NCBI RefSeq assembly: GCF_026248825.1
Contig: NZ_CP110973.1
Span: 5,911,501 to 5,975,500, forward strand
Direction of reading: 5' to 3'
DNA from: Larkinella insperata
Lineage (GTDB): Bacteria; Bacteroidota; Bacteroidia; Cytophagales; Spirosomataceae
DNA length: 64,000 nucleotides
In this document: positions 26,489 through 35,300 of the stretch, piece after piece
Numbering within the stretch: the stretch's first letter is position 1
How the letters are laid out: each line of letters begins with the position of its first letter
Program-made: the position numbers and the translations under genes
Notes under the pieces: model-generated
Databases searched by the model: none
The model's input: only the letters and a program-made list of their open reading frames with translations
Told to the model about the DNA's origin: nothing

Positions 26489-26514
26489 CACACGGTCAAT
26501 TTACAGACACTTTG

Positions 26515-26599
26515 CAGAGGGAGAGGGATTCGAACCCCCGGACCTGTTACAGTCAACAGTTTTCAAGACTGCCGCGATCGACCACTCCGCCATCCCTCT
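26515..26599 (-). tRNA. tRNA-Ser (anticodon TGA)
   Basis: The minus strand folds as a class II tRNA: 7-bp acceptor AGAGGGA/TCCCTCT, anticodon loop CTTGAAA with TGA, a long variable arm typical of serine tRNAs, and a T-loop TTCGAAT. CCA is not encoded (GCAA follows). The 3' end faces the prophage, the usual orientation when a phage integrates into a tRNA 3' half. Confidence 0.93.
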
Positions 26600-26620
26600 A
26601 TTGGTCACTTATTGTGGGTG

Positions 26621-26651
26621 CAAAAGTAAGAGACTTTTTGATTCTTGTCAA
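26621..26651 (-). promoter_or_regulatory. tRNA-Ser promoter
   Basis: On the minus strand TTGACA (26651-26646) and TACTTTTG (26628-26621) are 17 bases apart; the second matches the TAnnTTTG -7 box. The predicted start is about 15 bases upstream of the tRNA. Confidence 0.6.
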
Positions 26652-26740
26652 TACTCCAGCAAATTTTCCTCAATTTTTTCGTTTCCATCCCCTAACTTGC
26701 CACCACACAAACCGCCGGACCCAACCCCATCTCAACCGTT

Positions 26741-26980
26741 ATGTGGCAGGAACAAAACAACCAGCTCACCCGAACCTTCGAGTTTCGGGACTTCAGCGAA
26801 GCCTTCGCGTTCATGACCCGCGTGGCCCTCATCGCCGAAAAAATGGACCATCACCCCACCTGGACCAACACTTACAACAAAGTCTGGTGCCGGCTCAGTA
26901 CCCACGACGCGGGCGATACAGTCACGGAGAAAGATCGGAAACTGGCGGATGCGATTGACCAGTTGCTGGGTGAAGGATGA
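26741..26980 (+). CDS. 4a-hydroxytetrahydrobiopterin dehydratase (pterin carbinolamine dehydratase)
   Basis: 79 residues, slightly shorter than the usual 95-110, lacking part of the N-terminus. The diagnostic E-x-x-x-HHP-x-W segment (EKMDHHPTW, residues 33-41) and the W-x-x-L-x-THDAGDTVTEKD block (about 49-65) are clear; these carry the catalytic His residues. The enzyme dehydrates the 4a-carbinolamine formed by aromatic amino acid hydroxylases, so tetrahydrobiopterin can be recycled. It is the first host gene right of the tRNA and is followed by a 79-base spacer with an imperfect inverted repeat. Confidence 0.9.
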   Translation: MWQEQNNQLTRTFEFRDFSEAFAFMTRVALIAEKMDHHPTWTNTYNKVWCRLSTHDAGDTVTEKDRKLADAIDQLLGEG

Positions 26981-27059
26981 ACGATGAATCACTAGCCGCA
27001 CCAGCCAACCGCCGGGCAGCCCCGTCATCCTTTATCACGTCTAATTCATCATTCAACCC
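26969..27059. repeat. Imperfect intergenic inverted repeat
   Basis: GGATGA/GATGAAT-type bases after the dehydratase stop are mirrored by ATTCATCATTC just before rsmI. This is the weakest member of a set of similar spacers in this region (see 31317 and 42976). Confidence 0.35.
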
Positions 27060-27725
27060 ATGAAGCTTTACCTCGTACCCACCCCCATCGGCAACCTGGA
27101 CGATATTACGCTGCGGGCGGTGAATGTGCTGAAGTCGGTGGACGGTATTCTGGCGGAAGATACCCGCACGTCGGGCATCCTGCTGAAACACCTCGAGATC
27201 AGCAAACCACTCCACAGTTACCATATTTTTAACGAGCACCAGACTGTTCAGCGCATCATTGCCCAACTGAAAGCGGGCAAAACCCTGGCGCTGGTGTCGG
27301 ATGCCGGTACGCCCGCCATCTCCGACCCCGGTTTTCTGTTGGTGCGCGAGTGCCTCAAAAACGAGATTCCGGTGGAATGCCTGCCCGGGGCTACGGCTTT
27401 TGTGCCCGCGCTGGTCAATTCGGGTCTGCCCGCCGACCGCTTTACGTTTGAGGGGTTTCTGCCCCACAAGAAAGGCCGCCAGACCCGCCTGACCGAACTG
27501 GCCGGGGAAGAACGGACCATGATTTTCTACGAATCGCCCCACCGGCTGCTGAAAACCCTGACGCAGTTTGGCGAGGTCTTCGGCCCCGACCGGCCCGCCA
27601 GCGTCTCACGCGAGCTCACCAAATTATTTGAAGAAACGGTTCGCGGTTCAATCCAGGAAATAATTGCGTACTTTGCCGAAAAAACGATCAAAGGTGAAAT
27701 TGTCATTGTTGTTCAGGGCAAATAA
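27060..27725 (+). CDS. rsmI: 16S rRNA (cytidine(1402)-2'-O)-methyltransferase RsmI
   Basis: 221 residues of the tetrapyrrole (corrin/porphyrin) methylase fold. The N-terminal LYLVPTPIGNLDDITLRA, the AEDTRTS motif (about 31-37), the GxALVSDAGTPAISDPG SAM-binding loop (about 78-94) and the FYESPHR block (about 157-163) are hallmarks of RsmI. It 2'-O-methylates C1402 of 16S rRNA in the ribosomal decoding centre. Proteobacterial forms are longer, about 280 residues; here the C-terminal extension is missing. The end overlaps the start region of the next gene, suggesting cotranscription. Confidence 0.95.
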   Translation: MKLYLVPTPIGNLDDITLRAVNVLKSVDGILAEDTRTSGILLKHLEISKPLHSYHIFNEHQTVQRIIAQLKAGKTLALVSDAGTPAISDPGFLLVRECLKNEIPVECLPGATAFVPALVNSGLPADRFTFEGFLPHKKGRQTRLTELAGEERTMIFYESPHRLLKTLTQFGEVFGPDRPASVSRELTKLFEETVRGSIQEIIAYFAEKTIKGEIVIVVQGK

Positions 27726-28938
27726 AAAAGGACTCGCCCGGGCGGTTTTCCTGCTTCACTGTCTCGTAATCAGTGTCTGTTCTTCCGTCGCCCAAACGCT
27801 GTCTCCCCAGGCCAAAATCAGCCTGATCACCATAGCACCGGGCGATGAGGTTTATACGTCGTTCGGGCACACGGCTTTGTGGGTCAGCGATCCGATGTAC
27901 GGCATCGATAAGGTCTACAACTACGGCACGTTTGCTTCCTACACGGACAATTACTACATAAAATTTCTTCAGGGCACCTTGCCCTACTACGTATCGGTGT
28001 ATCCGATGCCCAACCAGCTTTATGCGTCGCAGCTGGAAAACCGCAGCGTGAAGGAGCAGATCCTGAACCTGTCGGATGCGCAGAAGCAACGGCTGTATAC
28101 CATGCTGGAAACCAACGCGCGACCCGAAAACCGGGAATACCGGTACCGGTTCTACTACGACAATTGTGCCACCCGCCCGCGCGACATGCTCGTCAAAGCC
28201 TGTGGCGACAGCCTGCGGTTTGTGAACGTGGTTGATTCCACCAAGTCGTACCGCGACTGGATGAACGAATACCTAACCACCCAGCCCTGGGCGCGGATGG
28301 GCATGAACCTCGGCATCGGCTACCCAGCCGACAGGACGGCATCGTCCTGGGAGGCCATGTACCTGCCCGACAATGTGTTTGAAGAAGTACAACGCGCCCA
28401 GCTCAAAACGCCCCAGGGCCAGGATACCCCCCTGGTCGCCAACAGTCTGTTTCTGTTCCGGGCCGTTACCATCGAAGAAACCAGCGCGTTTCTGTTGTAC
28501 CTGGTTTCGCCGGATTTCGTCTTTGCCGTCCTGCTGGTGGTGGTTTTCCTGATTACCCGTCGGCAGCAGAAACGGCGGACGCGGGGCTTCTGGCTCGACC
28601 GCTGGCTGTTCGGATTCTCGGGCGTCTGGGGCTGGTTGTTGATTTTCCTGTGGTTCTTCACCGACCACGGCGTAACGACCTGGAACCCGGCGGTGCTGTT
28701 TCTGATGCCGCTGCACATGCCGCTCATTTTCTGGGTAACGCGCCAGGCCAGCCCGAAAGCCGTCCGTACCTATTTTCTGCTGACGATTGTGGGGCTGGTG
28801 GCCTTCTTTTTATACGCCTTTTATCAGGATTACCTCTACGGATTCAACTTTTTTCTGCTGACGTTACTGTACCGCGCGTTTTACCAGTACCGTTTTGCTT
28901 CCACCCAAACCGAAAAATTAACGTATGCCAGGTCGTGA
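27694..28938 (+). CDS. DUF4105 (Lnb N-terminal periplasmic-like) membrane protein
   Basis: About 414 residues. The frame is open from TTG at 27664, but the signal-peptide-like stretch ending VCSSVAQ suits a start at GTG 27694 or a TTG at 27700-27709; all overlap rsmI. Residues about 35-170 match the DUF4105/Lnb-like periplasmic domain (GDEVYTSFGHTALWV, then RFYYDNCATRPRDML with a conserved Asn-Cys-Ala-Thr). The C-terminal third has four to five hydrophobic segments separated by basic loops. The family resembles a papain-like/NlpC fold, but the substrate is unknown; a role in envelope maintenance is inferred. The stop overlaps the inositol monophosphatase start by 14 bases. Confidence 0.82.
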   Translation: MKLSLLFRANKKGLARAVFLLHCLVISVCSSVAQTLSPQAKISLITIAPGDEVYTSFGHTALWVSDPMYGIDKVYNYGTFASYTDNYYIKFLQGTLPYYVSVYPMPNQLYASQLENRSVKEQILNLSDAQKQRLYTMLETNARPENREYRYRFYYDNCATRPRDMLVKACGDSLRFVNVVDSTKSYRDWMNEYLTTQPWARMGMNLGIGYPADRTASSWEAMYLPDNVFEEVQRAQLKTPQGQDTPLVANSLFLFRAVTIEETSAFLLYLVSPDFVFAVLLVVVFLITRRQQKRRTRGFWLDRWLFGFSGVWGWLLIFLWFFTDHGVTTWNPAVLFLMPLHMPLIFWVTRQASPKAVRTYFLLTIVGLVAFFLYAFYQDYLYGFNFFLLTLLYRAFYQYRFASTQTEKLTYARS

Positions 28939-29788
28939 TCTTCAATTGGTTGAAATTAGTGAGCAGATAACGAAAATTGCCCGGCAGACCGGCGATTTCA
29001 TCCGGCAGCAAAGCCGTTCGTTCACGCGGGAACAGATTGAGTACAAGGGCTATAACAACCTGGTTTCGTACGTCGACAAGGAAGCCGAAAAACAACTCGT
29101 TGAGGCTCTGCACAACCTGCTGCCAGAAGTCGGTTTCATCACGGAGGAAGGTACAACGGGCCAGATTGCCGACCGCTCAGCCCTGAACTGGATCATTGAC
29201 CCGCTCGACGGTACGGCCAACTTCATGCACAAACTGCCCGTTTTTTCGGTCAGCATTGGTCTGGCCGAAGGCAAAACGCCGATTGCCGGGGTGGTGTACG
29301 ACATCATGCGCGACGAGTGTTTTCACGCCAGCGCGGGCGGGGGTGCCTGGTGTACGGGTTCCAGCGGAACTGCCGAACGCATCCGGGTTTCGCCCGCTAC
29401 GCAGCTTCAGGAAAGCATGGTGGCCACGGGCTTTCCGTACGCGAGCATGGACCGTATCGAACGGTATCTGGCTATTCTGGCGTCGCTCATGCTGCGTACC
29501 CACGGCCTGCGCCGGATGGGTTCGGCGGCCATCGACCTGTCGTACGTAGCCTGCGGACGGTTTGAAGCGTATTATGAATTCAACCTCAACTGCTGGGACA
29601 TGGCCGCCGGGGTGCTGCTGGTGCGCGAAGCGGGCGGTATTGTAACCGACTTCAACGGCGGGGACGACTTCCTGTTCCGGGGCGACATCCTGGCCGGTTG
29701 CGGCATGCAGCCCGAATTGCTGGCCATTATCGAACAGTACTGGAACAACGAAGGCCCGCTGCCGATACCGCCACCGGTCATTTCATGA
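28925..29788 (+). CDS. Inositol monophosphatase family protein
   Basis: 287 residues. The metal-binding motifs are present: EEGT (about 77-80), the WIIDPLDGTANFMH block (about 93-106) and the late LNCWDMAAGVLLVREAGG block (about 220-237). It hydrolyses inositol-1-phosphate or related sugar phosphates using Mg2+. SuhB is the nearest named relative, but substrate cannot be deduced. The ATG at 28925 overlaps the upstream coding end, and the stop overlaps the next ATG (ATGA at 29785-29788), so the gene lies in an rsmI-DUF4105-IMPase-glycosyltransferase operon. Confidence 0.92.
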   Translation: MPGRDLQLVEISEQITKIARQTGDFIRQQSRSFTREQIEYKGYNNLVSYVDKEAEKQLVEALHNLLPEVGFITEEGTTGQIADRSALNWIIDPLDGTANFMHKLPVFSVSIGLAEGKTPIAGVVYDIMRDECFHASAGGGAWCTGSSGTAERIRVSPATQLQESMVATGFPYASMDRIERYLAILASLMLRTHGLRRMGSAAIDLSYVACGRFEAYYEFNLNCWDMAAGVLLVREAGGIVTDFNGGDDFLFRGDILAGCGMQPELLAIIEQYWNNEGPLPIPPPVIS

Positions 29789-30768
29789 TCCCGATTGTTT
29801 TTATCCATTCCGGTTACAATGCTTACCTGGAGTACAGCCTGCGCCAGAGTCGGCTTTCCAATCCGGAATCGACGGTTTTTCTTCTGGGCGACGATGCCAA
29901 CCAGCACCGGTTCCCGTTTGTCGCCCACGTTTCAATTACCACCTTAAATTCGGCAAAGTCCGCGGATTTCAGGCACCATTACGTCCACCTATCGACCAAC
30001 CCCGAGTGGTATGAACTGATCTGTTTCATGCGCTGGTTTTACCTGCTGACGTTCATGGAACAACGGCGGCTGGACGAGGTGTTTGTGGCCGATTCGGATA
30101 TCATGCTGTACAAGAACCTGGATCAGTACGCGGCCTGGAAAAACCGGTCGCCGAACCAGCAGTCAGCCTTTTGCATTGCCGAAAGTGAGCCGATGGGGCC
30201 GTTTAGCTGGATCGCTTCGGCCCATTCGTCGTTCTGGACCCGGCCGGGCATTGCCGATTTTTGTGAATATCTTCTGGAGATGTATCAAATCCCGGAACGG
30301 CGGGCACGGCTGGAAGAAAAGTGGCAGGTTCACCAGGAAACCGGCTCAATGGGCGGAGTGTCCGACATGGCGCTGCTCTATCTCTACGAGGCCGACCGCA
30401 GGGGCCGGGTGATCAACCTGCTGCAACCATCCGGTGCCTCCGGCCAGCCGCTGCGGGAAGTGTTCGATGTAAACATCGGTATTCCCGACAATCAGGTTGA
30501 CGGCGAATTTGAGTTGGGGCCCCGTTCGCTTAAAAAAGTCCGCTGGGAGCCGCCGAATTACGTCGCGTATAACCGGGTTCTGGGCGAAAATTGTATCTTT
30601 AACACCCTCCATTTTCAGGGCCTGAGCAAACGGTATATGCACCGGTACTACCAGGGAACCGATCTGCGGCTTCACCAGTTGGGCCAGGAAGCGAGCTATA
30701 CCCTTTCGCCTTTGCTGAAACCGTTATACCGCCTGAAGGATGGGTTAAAACGTACTTTAAACCACTAA
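29785..30768 (+). CDS. Glycosyltransferase-like protein
   Basis: 327 residues from the ATG that overlaps the upstream stop; a further-upstream in-frame start (29698) lies inside the phosphatase gene and is rejected. The N-terminal IPIVFIHSGYNAYLEYSLRQS stretch and the VADSDIML segment (a DxD-type metal/nucleotide-sugar motif, about 106-113) are like GT-A glycosyltransferases. The TGSMGGVSDMALLYL region fits an acceptor-side loop. No signal peptide. Glycan or lipid glycosylation is inferred; the family is not certain. Confidence 0.65.
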   Translation: MIPIVFIHSGYNAYLEYSLRQSRLSNPESTVFLLGDDANQHRFPFVAHVSITTLNSAKSADFRHHYVHLSTNPEWYELICFMRWFYLLTFMEQRRLDEVFVADSDIMLYKNLDQYAAWKNRSPNQQSAFCIAESEPMGPFSWIASAHSSFWTRPGIADFCEYLLEMYQIPERRARLEEKWQVHQETGSMGGVSDMALLYLYEADRRGRVINLLQPSGASGQPLREVFDVNIGIPDNQVDGEFELGPRSLKKVRWEPPNYVAYNRVLGENCIFNTLHFQGLSKRYMHRYYQGTDLRLHQLGQEASYTLSPLLKPLYRLKDGLKRTLNH

Positions 30769-30772
30769 CCTG

Positions 30773-31309
30773 ATGCACGATCTGCAACCGCTTCAATACC
30801 CGATTGGCCCCTTTACAGCCGCGGCCAGCTATACACTCGAACAGACAAAGGAACACCTTGCCGCCATCGCCGTCTTTCCGCACAACCTGACCGAACTGGT
30901 GGGTAAGTGGGGCGACGACCGGCTCGATACGCCTTACCGGCCCGGCGGCTGGACGGTCCGGCAGCTGGTCCACCACGTAGCCGACAGCCACATGAATGCC
31001 TATATCCGGACCAAGCTGGCCCTGACGGAATCCGTGCCGACCGTGAAACCTTACGACGAAAACGCCTGGTCTCAACTGCCGGACTACACCCTTTCGGTTG
31101 CGCCCTCGCTGGTTATCCTGAGCAACATGCACCAGCGCTGGGTAACCGTCCTGGACGCCCTGACGGAAGAGCAGTTTCAGCGGCCTTATTTTCACCCGGA
31201 AAGTCAGAAACAGGTACCCCTTGCCGAAGCCCTGGCCAATTACGCCTGGCACGGCGAACACCATTACCAGCACATCTACCAGCTCGCCCTCCGGAACCAA
31301 TGGGTCTAA
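30773..31309 (+). CDS. DinB/YfiT-family putative metal-dependent hydrolase or bacillithiol transferase
   Basis: 178 residues forming a four-helix bundle. The N-terminal LQPLQYPIGPF is typical of YfiT-like proteins. The three metal-ligand histidines lie in LVHHVADSH (about 65-73) and WHGEHHYQHI (about 161-170). Family members are thiol S-transferases or metal-dependent hydrolases; substrate cannot be told. It begins 4 bases after the upstream gene, so it may end that operon; a large inverted repeat follows. Confidence 0.88.
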   Translation: MHDLQPLQYPIGPFTAAASYTLEQTKEHLAAIAVFPHNLTELVGKWGDDRLDTPYRPGGWTVRQLVHHVADSHMNAYIRTKLALTESVPTVKPYDENAWSQLPDYTLSVAPSLVILSNMHQRWVTVLDALTEEQFQRPYFHPESQKQVPLAEALANYAWHGEHHYQHIYQLALRNQWV

Positions 31310-31316
31310 TTAAAAG

Positions 31317-31390
31317 TTAAAAATGAAAAGTTAAAAGTAATGGCTCCGCCGGAGGAATGCGCCAGCCTGTTTTTAACTTTTCATTTTTAA
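31317..31390. repeat. Intergenic inverted repeat with 20-bp perfect arms
   Basis: 31317-31336 and 31371-31390 are exact reverse complements (AT-rich, around TTAAAAATGAAAAG), with a GC-rich 34-base centre. It lies between the DinB-type gene and a small Cys-rich gene and may be a transcription terminator or a mobile spacer repeat. Confidence 0.65.
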
Positions 31391-31403
31391 TTGTTAACTT
31401 TTT

Positions 31404-31574
31404 ATGGTTCAGGAACTGATTATTGGACTGCTCTTTGTTGCCGCGCTGGCGTATCTGGGCTGGCGCACCTGGAAGAGTCTGTTTCGAAAAAAAGCCGGTT
31501 GTGAGAAGGGATGCGGTTGCGCCACGGATGCAAAAGCAGCGTCGGCCAACAAATCAGGGCGGTTACCAGTTTAA
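31404..31574 (+). CDS. FeoB-associated Cys-rich membrane protein-like peptide
   Basis: 56 residues. One transmembrane helix (LIIGLLFVAALAYLGW, about 5-20), then a basic patch (RTWKSLFRKK) and a Cys motif C-E-K-G-C-G-C (about 34-40) in the cytoplasmic tail. This layout fits the FeoB-associated Cys-rich membrane protein family, small partners thought to assist ferrous iron transport. No feoA/feoB lies in the window, so it is a solitary copy. ATG at 31404 is the only sensible start. Confidence 0.68.
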   Translation: MVQELIIGLLFVAALAYLGWRTWKSLFRKKAGCEKGCGCATDAKAASANKSGRLPV

Positions 31575-31608
31575 TTGAAATGGTAACACTATTCCTGTCC
31601 CAACCAAC

Positions 31609-33024
31609 ATGCGAGAAGAGAGTGAGCAAAACCGTCTCCCTTATTTTCTGATCTGTACCGCCTTTTTTGCCTTCATGCTGGCGGGTGTATTTGCCTGTAA
31701 ACGGGTGGATCCTAAACCACCTTCTGCCCAGAATTTTGACGACTCCCTGACGGCCGATAGTTCCTACGTCAGCGCGCCCATCCTATTTGAAATTTCCGAA
31801 CTCGAAGAAAAAATTAACCGGGCGCTTGGCGTCGTCCTGGTCCAGAACGCAACGATCAAAAACGGTATTGCCCGCCCCCTGAACCTGCGCATCGAGCGTT
31901 CGGGTCCCATTCGGCTGGCGTTCGACGGACAGCGGCTGGCCTTTAGCGCATCGCTTCGCATCTGGCTGAGCAACCCGTTCCGGCTTAGTGTGCAAGACAC
32001 CTCCGACCGCGTATACAGCGCCCTCCATGTCCAGTTTCGCAGCCCGCTGGTGGTGCGCGACGACTGGCGTATGCAGACCAACGTCGAACTGGAAAATTAC
32101 CGCTGGATTACCGAACCCCAAATTCGGATGCTGGGAATTAAGGTTCCGGTGACCAACCTGGCCGACCAGATTCTGCAAAAGCGCGAAAACGGCATCGAGA
32201 ACGCCATCGACCGGGCCATTTTCAACGAACTTCGGCTCGACCGCGAAGTGACCAAGATCTGGCAGAGCATCCAGAAACCGTTGTTGATCAATCGCAACTT
32301 TCAGGAGGTCTGGCTACGGCCCAAACCGTTTGCCGTGCTGGTAGGACCGATTCGTGGCAACCCGACAGAACTCGTGATTCCGATGCGTATTAAGCTCAAA
32401 ATGGAATCGCTGTTTGGCCCCAAGCCCACTTACGCCCTGAATTTGCCACTGCCCCGGCTCCAGAAAGTGGCTTCGCTCCCTATGAATTCCCACGTCAGCC
32501 TGCTGAGCCGCGTGCCTTACAGCCAGCTTAGTACGGTTCTGAACGCCTACGTTTCCGGCGCCAAACTCGACGTGATCAATCATTTGATCAACGTTAAAAA
32601 AATCAGCGTGTACGGGGGTGAACACGCCCTGATTGTGCAAGCTGACATCAAGGGGGCGCTTGGCGGTACGTTGTATTTCCGGGGACGGCCCACCTTTGAT
32701 ACCGTCCGGAAGGAGCTGGTGATGCAAAACCTCGACTATGATATTCAAACGGAACAATCCCTGGCGAAGGTGGCCGACTGGATGCTGCACGACACCCTGA
32801 AAGACACGCTGCAATCGACCCTGCGCGTGCCGCTGGAAGAGCATTTTACGCTGCTACCGAACAAAATTGAATCCGCTTTTGCGCGGGCGAAAGTGGGCAA
32901 AAAAGCACGCATTGATATTCCCAAGTTTCAGTTAAGTCCCAAAGCCATTGCCGTCCGGCCCGACGGTTTGCAGATTTTGCTGCACGCCGACGCAGCCATG
33001 AAATTGGAAGTGGTTAAATTGTAG
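31609..33024 (+). CDS. DUF4403 family lipoprotein
   Basis: 471 residues. The N-terminal segment has a membrane stretch ending LAGVFAC, a lipobox-like site with Cys as first mature residue. The body matches DUF4403: FEISELEEKINRAL near the start, and repeated beta-rich halves with the VPYSQLSTVLNAYVSG segment typical of the tubular lipid-binding (BPI/TULIP-like) pattern. Probably anchored in the outer membrane facing the periplasm; molecular role unknown. The TTG/ATG choices upstream are poor, so the ATG at 31609 is used. Confidence 0.82.
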   Translation: MREESEQNRLPYFLICTAFFAFMLAGVFACKRVDPKPPSAQNFDDSLTADSSYVSAPILFEISELEEKINRALGVVLVQNATIKNGIARPLNLRIERSGPIRLAFDGQRLAFSASLRIWLSNPFRLSVQDTSDRVYSALHVQFRSPLVVRDDWRMQTNVELENYRWITEPQIRMLGIKVPVTNLADQILQKRENGIENAIDRAIFNELRLDREVTKIWQSIQKPLLINRNFQEVWLRPKPFAVLVGPIRGNPTELVIPMRIKLKMESLFGPKPTYALNLPLPRLQKVASLPMNSHVSLLSRVPYSQLSTVLNAYVSGAKLDVINHLINVKKISVYGGEHALIVQADIKGALGGTLYFRGRPTFDTVRKELVMQNLDYDIQTEQSLAKVADWMLHDTLKDTLQSTLRVPLEEHFTLLPNKIESAFARAKVGKKARIDIPKFQLSPKAIAVRPDGLQILLHADAAMKLEVVKL

Positions 33025-33104
33025 CGCATTCGTTTAATCCGAAACCGCGATTCAGAGAATGATTTGAACTCATTCCATCTTTCGCGCTTTCGCCCTTCGT
33101 GTTG

Positions 33105-34319
33105 ATGAAAACAGAAAAAAGAGAACCGGAGCAGTACGTCGATTTAGGCCATTCCGAGCTGGAAAACCACCTCAAAACACAGGCCGCCCTGTACGAAAAA
33201 CGGCTCAAGGAAGGAACGGCCGCCAATAAGGTAGCCGCGTTTTTTGCCACCAACCTCCTAGGCTTTGCCTACCATTACCTCAAAAGCCGGTTTGGTCCCA
33301 AGGCCGCCTATCAGTTTTACCCCAGCAACGGCGACGACGGTATTTACCCCATGCACACTTACAGTGATACCGTGACCCTGGCGCTGGTATCCGATTGGGC
33401 CACCGACACGCGGGAATCCGACCAGATCGGTTATCTGATCCGCGATCACGATCCGGACTATACGATCCACCTCGGCGATGTGTACTTCGTCGGCACACCC
33501 GAGGAAATCGCGACCAACTTCACCGATCCGGACGCGTCGTGGCACTTTGGCAAGCACGGTAGCCTGGCCCTGTCGGGCAACCACGAGATGTACTCCAACG
33601 GAACGGCTTTTTTCAAGAAGCTCCTGCCCGCCATGAAAATCCGGAAAGGCCCTCAGATAGCCACGCAGCAGGCGGGTTTCTTTTGCCTGGAAAATGAACA
33701 CTGGCGGATTATTGGCCTCGATACAGGTTACAACTCAACCAACCGGCCCTTGCTGGAAGTGCTGTTCAAACCCGACTGCAACCTGCGCGATGAGCACCTT
33801 AACTGGCTGACGGAAGTTGTAAAGCTAAACGACCCGAACGACAAACGCGGCATTATTTTTCTGAGTCATCACCCCTATTTTTCGTCCTTCCGCGATGATC
33901 ACCCGGTGGTGGGGCGGCAATTGAAAAAGGCGTTTGGGGCAGCCGAACGGCCGGTTTTGTGGTTCTGGGGGCACGAACACCGGCTTTCTTTTTACAACAA
34001 ATACGGCTTTTCGGACGGCATTCAGGCCTGGGGGCGCTGCGTGGGCCACGGCGGGATGCCCGTCGAAACCAACCCACCCGACCGCGGCCACTTGGGACAA
34101 CTGCTGTTCTACGACCAGCGGATTCGCGAGCGCATTCGCCGTCGGGACGTGGGTTACAACGGTTTTGCCCTGCTTTCGATCCAGGGACCGGCCATCGACA
34201 TCAAGTATATTGACCAGAACAACCACACCGTTATCGCCGAACGCTGGACCGTAGACCCGATGGGTACACTGTCCTCGGAAATCCTGGAAGTACACCCGGA
34301 AGTGACGAAATATGAATGA
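33105..34319 (+). CDS. Metallophosphoesterase
   Basis: 404 residues from ATG 33105 (GTG and TTG at 33099 and 33102 are less likely). Calcineurin-like blocks are visible: LVSDWATD (an atypical first D block), IHLGDVYFVG (the GDxxY block), SGNHEMYS, LSHHPYFSS and WGHEHRLSFY. Together they bind two metal ions and hydrolyse phosphate esters. There is no signal peptide; an amphipathic N-terminal region of about 80 residues precedes the catalytic domain. Substrate unknown. The gene is flanked by spacers and appears monocistronic. Confidence 0.88.
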   Translation: MKTEKREPEQYVDLGHSELENHLKTQAALYEKRLKEGTAANKVAAFFATNLLGFAYHYLKSRFGPKAAYQFYPSNGDDGIYPMHTYSDTVTLALVSDWATDTRESDQIGYLIRDHDPDYTIHLGDVYFVGTPEEIATNFTDPDASWHFGKHGSLALSGNHEMYSNGTAFFKKLLPAMKIRKGPQIATQQAGFFCLENEHWRIIGLDTGYNSTNRPLLEVLFKPDCNLRDEHLNWLTEVVKLNDPNDKRGIIFLSHHPYFSSFRDDHPVVGRQLKKAFGAAERPVLWFWGHEHRLSFYNKYGFSDGIQAWGRCVGHGGMPVETNPPDRGHLGQLLFYDQRIRERIRRRDVGYNGFALLSIQGPAIDIKYIDQNNHTVIAERWTVDPMGTLSSEILEVHPEVTKYE

Positions 34320-34385
34320 CAAGTGAAGAGTGAAAAAGTGAAAAGTTATGGGTGACGATTTTTGGGCTATACCCTAACTCATCAT

Positions 34386-35024
34386 TCATAACGCTTCCCT
34401 CGTGCCTCCCCCGGGCTTCCAGCGCCACAGATAGCGGGAGGCCAGGGAGCGATGGGGGCGCCAGGCTCCGGCGATTTCGTGCAGCCGTTTGTAGAGCGGC
34501 CGCCCGGTTTCGGTCAGCCCGTAGGCCAAAACCATCTTCTGGCGAATCACCAGATCGTCGATCGGAAAAACGTCGGGGCGGTCCAGCACAAACATCAGCA
34601 GCATTTCGACCGTCCAGCGGCCTACGCCCTTGATCGGCAGCAGGTACTGCACAATTTCCTCATCGGTCATGGGGTCCAGGTGGGCGTTGGTCATCGGGTT
34701 TTGCAGCGCAAATTCGGCCACACTTTGCAGATACCGCCCCTTCTGCCCCGAAAGCCCGGCCGTGCGCAGTTCCTCGGGCGTTTTGGCCAGGAGTTGTTCC
34801 GGATGCGGATAGCCGTCGGGAAACAACGCCAGAAAACGAGCGAAGATGGAGTCGGCGGCTTTTACGGAAATTTGCTGGGAAACAATGCTCTCCAGCAGCG
34901 CCAGGTAAATCCGGTTTCTGGCCGGATCTTCGACATATTCAAAGGCAATTTTAGGCGCGGGCGTAGACTCAATAATCTGTTTCAGGATCGCGTCCTTGGA
35001 GAGGTGCTGAATTGGCATGGGCAA
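34386..35024 (-). CDS. AlkA-like DNA-3-methyladenine glycosylase (HhH-GPD)
   Basis: 212 residues. The helix-hairpin-helix LLPIKGVGRWTVEMLLMF (about 128-145) and the catalytic Asp in FPIDDLVIRQ (about 153-162) define the HhH-GPD superfamily, base-excision enzymes that remove alkylated purines. It is a short form lacking AlkA's N-terminal domain. Two in-frame ATGs at the start (M1, M3) are close. It lies convergent to the phosphoesterase and divergent from the cytochrome c gene, with a 276-base spacer that shows no clear ORF. Confidence 0.88.
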   Translation of the reverse strand: MPMPIQHLSKDAILKQIIESTPAPKIAFEYVEDPARNRIYLALLESIVSQQISVKAADSIFARFLALFPDGYPHPEQLLAKTPEELRTAGLSGQKGRYLQSVAEFALQNPMTNAHLDPMTDEEIVQYLLPIKGVGRWTVEMLLMFVLDRPDVFPIDDLVIRQKMVLAYGLTETGRPLYKRLHEIAGAWRPHRSLASRYLWRWKPGGGTREAL

Positions 35025-35300
35025 CGTTCTGGCTGTTCATTCGTCTCACCTAAAGATCGGCAGGAATACGCATTTCTGCACGCTTTCGCTTTTATAATTC
35101 CCTCCCCTATTTCAGCAAAAACGAGTTCCCTTTTTCATTTCCCAAATTTGACACTTCATAGCAAAGTTGTTACGCTTCAACGAGTTGCGAATTGAATTCA
35201 TGAATGAAAGGATGACATTTTTGTTTCAGTTGGGCTACCTAACCGCCCGGCCACCAAGTCTGTAACACGTATCCACACCATCATTCTACACAACTCATTC

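Larger units (their letters stand above)
1..26514. mobile_element. Right part of an integrated tailed prophage
   Basis: A continuous run of phage genes enters from the left edge and ends at a tyrosine recombinase next to a tRNA-Ser gene. The late tail operon (1-20566) is followed by a cargo region (20567-25066), the integrase and the tRNA. A tape measure protein, beta-helix tail proteins and an integrase support a prophage. No terminase, portal, capsid, lysis or repressor gene lies in the window, so completeness cannot be judged. The right limit is put at the tRNA 3' end by analogy with other tRNA-targeting phages; the matching left attachment site is outside the window. A tailocin is less likely because an integrase is present. 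Confidence 0.88.

Noticed and set aside
26367..26816. ORFs across the tRNA-Ser gene
   Set aside because: These are the usual spurious frames antisense to a tRNA (QRERDSNPR-type translation).
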